Shown here: piece by piece, positions 6,646-7,616 of the stretch | Position numbering within the stretch: position 1 is the first letter of the stretch | Layout: the number at the start of each line of letters is the position of its first letter | NCBI GenBank assembly: GCA_028687155.1 | Contig: JAQUAR010000008.1 | Location: 1-7,616 of the forward strand | Direction of reading: 5' to 3' | Length of the DNA stretch: 7,616 nucleotides | Source of the DNA: Methylacidiphilaceae bacterium | GTDB taxonomy: Bacteria > Verrucomicrobiota > Verrucomicrobiia > Methylacidiphilales > Methylacidiphilaceae | Made by a program: the position numbers and the translations under genes | The notes under the pieces: model-generated | Database searches by the model: none | What the model was told of the DNA's origin: nothing | What the model saw: the letters and a program-made list of their open reading frames with translations, nothing else

Positions 6646-6840
6646 CTTCTCTTTTCTATCTTCCGGCACCAAAGCAGTTGTCGTTCCGGGAGCGGAGATT
6701 TTGTTTCGCCCTCTTTGAGGAATCATGAACAGCAGCCCGCGCCCGTTGTCCACGATTTTGTTGCCGCCACCCAGGCTTGGCTCCGCGGTGCCGCACAGGC
6801 CGGCACGCGATCGGACCTTGCGAGACCGCGCGATCTGGCC
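6646..6840. other. Divergent intergenic region between the permease and lhr
   Basis: These 195 bp must hold the control signals of both divergent genes. It contains a 9-bp direct repeat, GATTTTGTT, at 6697-6705 and 6754-6762 (57 bases apart), embedded in otherwise GC-rich DNA. On the minus strand, TGGACA near 6746-6751 resembles a -35 box, but no good -10 box follows at proper spacing. I found no convincing promoter for lhr. No small gene is evident. Confidence 0.5.
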
Positions 6841-7616
6841 ATGATTAGGAGGTCTTCTCCTGGCAGAAGGATCGTGAGCTTCCATCCCGCCGTCCAAGAC
6901 TGGTTTGCCAAAGCAATGGGCGCTCCGACGCCGGTGCAACGGGCGGCCTGGCCCTTGATCCAGAGCGGGCGGCCGGTTCTCCTCTCGTCCCCGACGGGAT
7001 CGGGAAAGACCCTGGCCGCTTTTCTCGGAGCAATCGACCGGCTCGTTCGCCGCGGCCTATCCGGAAAGCTCGCCGACGAAGTCTCTGTCCTCTACGTCTC
7101 GCCGCTGCGCGCCCTCTCCTACGATGTTCACCGGAACCTGCTCGAGCCGCTCGCCGGGATCCGCCGGGAACTCGTCACCCGCGGCCTCGATGCCCCCGAG
7201 ATCCGCATCGCCGTCCGAACCGGCGATACTCTGCCCTCCGAGCGGGCCCGAATGATGCGCCAGCCCCCACAGCTTCTGGTCACCACTCCGGAGTCGCTCT
7301 ATCTGCTCCTCGGGAGCGCGGGTGGACGCCGCCTCCTGGCCACCGTCGACGTAGTGATCATAGACGAGATCCATGCCGTGGCCTCGGGAAAGCGGGGCGC
7401 TCATCTCTCCCTCTCCCTCGAGCGGCTCTCGGCCCTGACCCAGTCCCGCTTTCAGCGAATCGGTCTTTCGGCGACCCAGCGGCCGATCGGCGAGCTCGCG
7501 CGCTTTTTAACCGGGATGCCGGCCGATGGCGCGCCTTCCTGCGCGATCGTCGATCTCGGCTCCCAACGAAAGAGGGAGCTTGCGATCGAGTTGCCCCCCT
7601 CTCCCTTGGAAGCCGT
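6841..7616 (+). CDS. lhr: Lhr-type superfamily 2 DNA/RNA helicase, N-terminal part (3' end outside window)
   Basis: Large ATP-dependent 3'-5' helicase of the Lhr family, implicated in DNA repair in bacteria. The window holds 258 codons of a protein that usually has about 1,400-1,500 residues. Motifs, in order: the Lhr-typical FHPAVQDWF (14-22); the Q-motif region PTPVQRAAWPLI (29-40); Walker A SSPTGSGKT (49-57, Lys56); motif Ia YVSPLRALSYD (85-95); motif Ib VTTPESLYLLL (147-157); the DEIH box (175-178); and motif III GLSATQRPI (218-226). All catalytic residues expected in this part are intact. The start is not certain: ATG 6841 has no ribosome site upstream, while GTG 6874 (residue 12) is preceded by AGAAGG and would still keep the FHPAV motif. 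The strong AGGAGG at 6847-6852 lies inside the ATG reading and pairs with CTCCT at 6857-6861. The gene diverges from the permease. Confidence 0.94.
   Translation, partial: MIRRSSPGRRIVSFHPAVQDWFAKAMGAPTPVQRAAWPLIQSGRPVLLSSPTGSGKTLAAFLGAIDRLVRRGLSGKLADEVSVLYVSPLRALSYDVHRNLLEPLAGIRRELVTRGLDAPEIRIAVRTGDTLPSERARMMRQPPQLLVTTPESLYLLLGSAGGRRLLATVDVVIIDEIHAVASGKRGAHLSLSLERLSALTQSRFQRIGLSATQRPIGELARFLTGMPADGAPSCAIVDLGSQRKRELAIELPPSPLEA

Noticed and set aside
6715..6840. Upstream extension of lhr (the frame stays open to TTG 6715)
   Set aside because: There is no ribosome site before the TTG, the added residues match nothing in Lhr, and Lhr proteins normally start close to the FHPAV motif.
6646..6939. 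Longer permease start at 6939 (or 6726)
   Set aside because: It would add basic, non-membrane residues with no ribosome site, and the 6939 start lies inside lhr coding sequence on the other strand.
1..7616. Mobile element, defence island, CRISPR array, tRNA/rRNA or riboswitch
   Set aside because: I saw no transposase or integrase motifs, terminal repeats, repeated spacer arrays or recognisable RNA gene. Genes are tightly packed and look native.

Overview
This is a GC-rich (roughly 60% or more by eye), densely coded bacterial chromosomal window. It holds four complete genes and two genes cut by the window edges. A small lipoprotein with a lipobox and a membrane sensor kinase with a large extracytoplasmic loop suggest a Gram-negative-type bacterium. 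I cannot assign a phylum from the sequence. There are no tRNA or rRNA genes, IS elements, CRISPR arrays or phage genes, and the protein families are ordinary core or accessory chromosomal ones.

Layout, left to right. (1) Positions 1-887, minus strand: the N-terminal 295 residues of a HAMP-type sensor histidine kinase, cut just after its H-box. (2) 1055-1207, minus: a 50-residue proline-rich lipoprotein. A bulged hairpin lies between it and the kinase, and a 9-bp inverted repeat lies upstream of it. (3) 1318-3492, minus: a full-length hydantoinase A/5-oxoprolinase family ATPase (HyuA type) with no HyuB partner beside it. (4) 3547-5175, plus: a two-domain protein joining an aminoglycoside-phosphotransferase-like kinase fold to a P-loop kinase/ATPase. 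(5) 5143-6645, minus: a 12-TM APC-superfamily amino acid permease. Its 3' end overlaps that of gene 4 by 33 bp on the opposite strand. (6) 6841-7616, plus: the N-terminal 258 residues of an Lhr-type superfamily 2 helicase, cut by the right edge.

Transcription units. Genes 1-3 all lie on the minus strand and could be partly co-transcribed, although 110-170 bp gaps with hairpins separate them. HyuA and the two-domain kinase diverge across only 54 bp. That gap is arranged symmetrically: each gene has the same 8-base ribosome-binding element, nine bases before its ATG, and the two copies form an inverted repeat. A plausible sigma-70-type promoter for the kinase overlaps the HyuA start codon. The kinase and permease converge and overlap, and the permease and Lhr diverge across about 195 bp.

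Functional links are weak. HyuA (ATP-dependent opening of lactam or hydantoin rings) and an amino acid permease could both belong to amino-acid-derivative metabolism, but they are in different transcription units. I see no convincing new multi-gene system. The best leads are the symmetric divergent control region, the solitary HyuA with an N-terminal extension, the altered metal-ligand positions in the phosphotransferase-like domain, and the convergent coding overlap.
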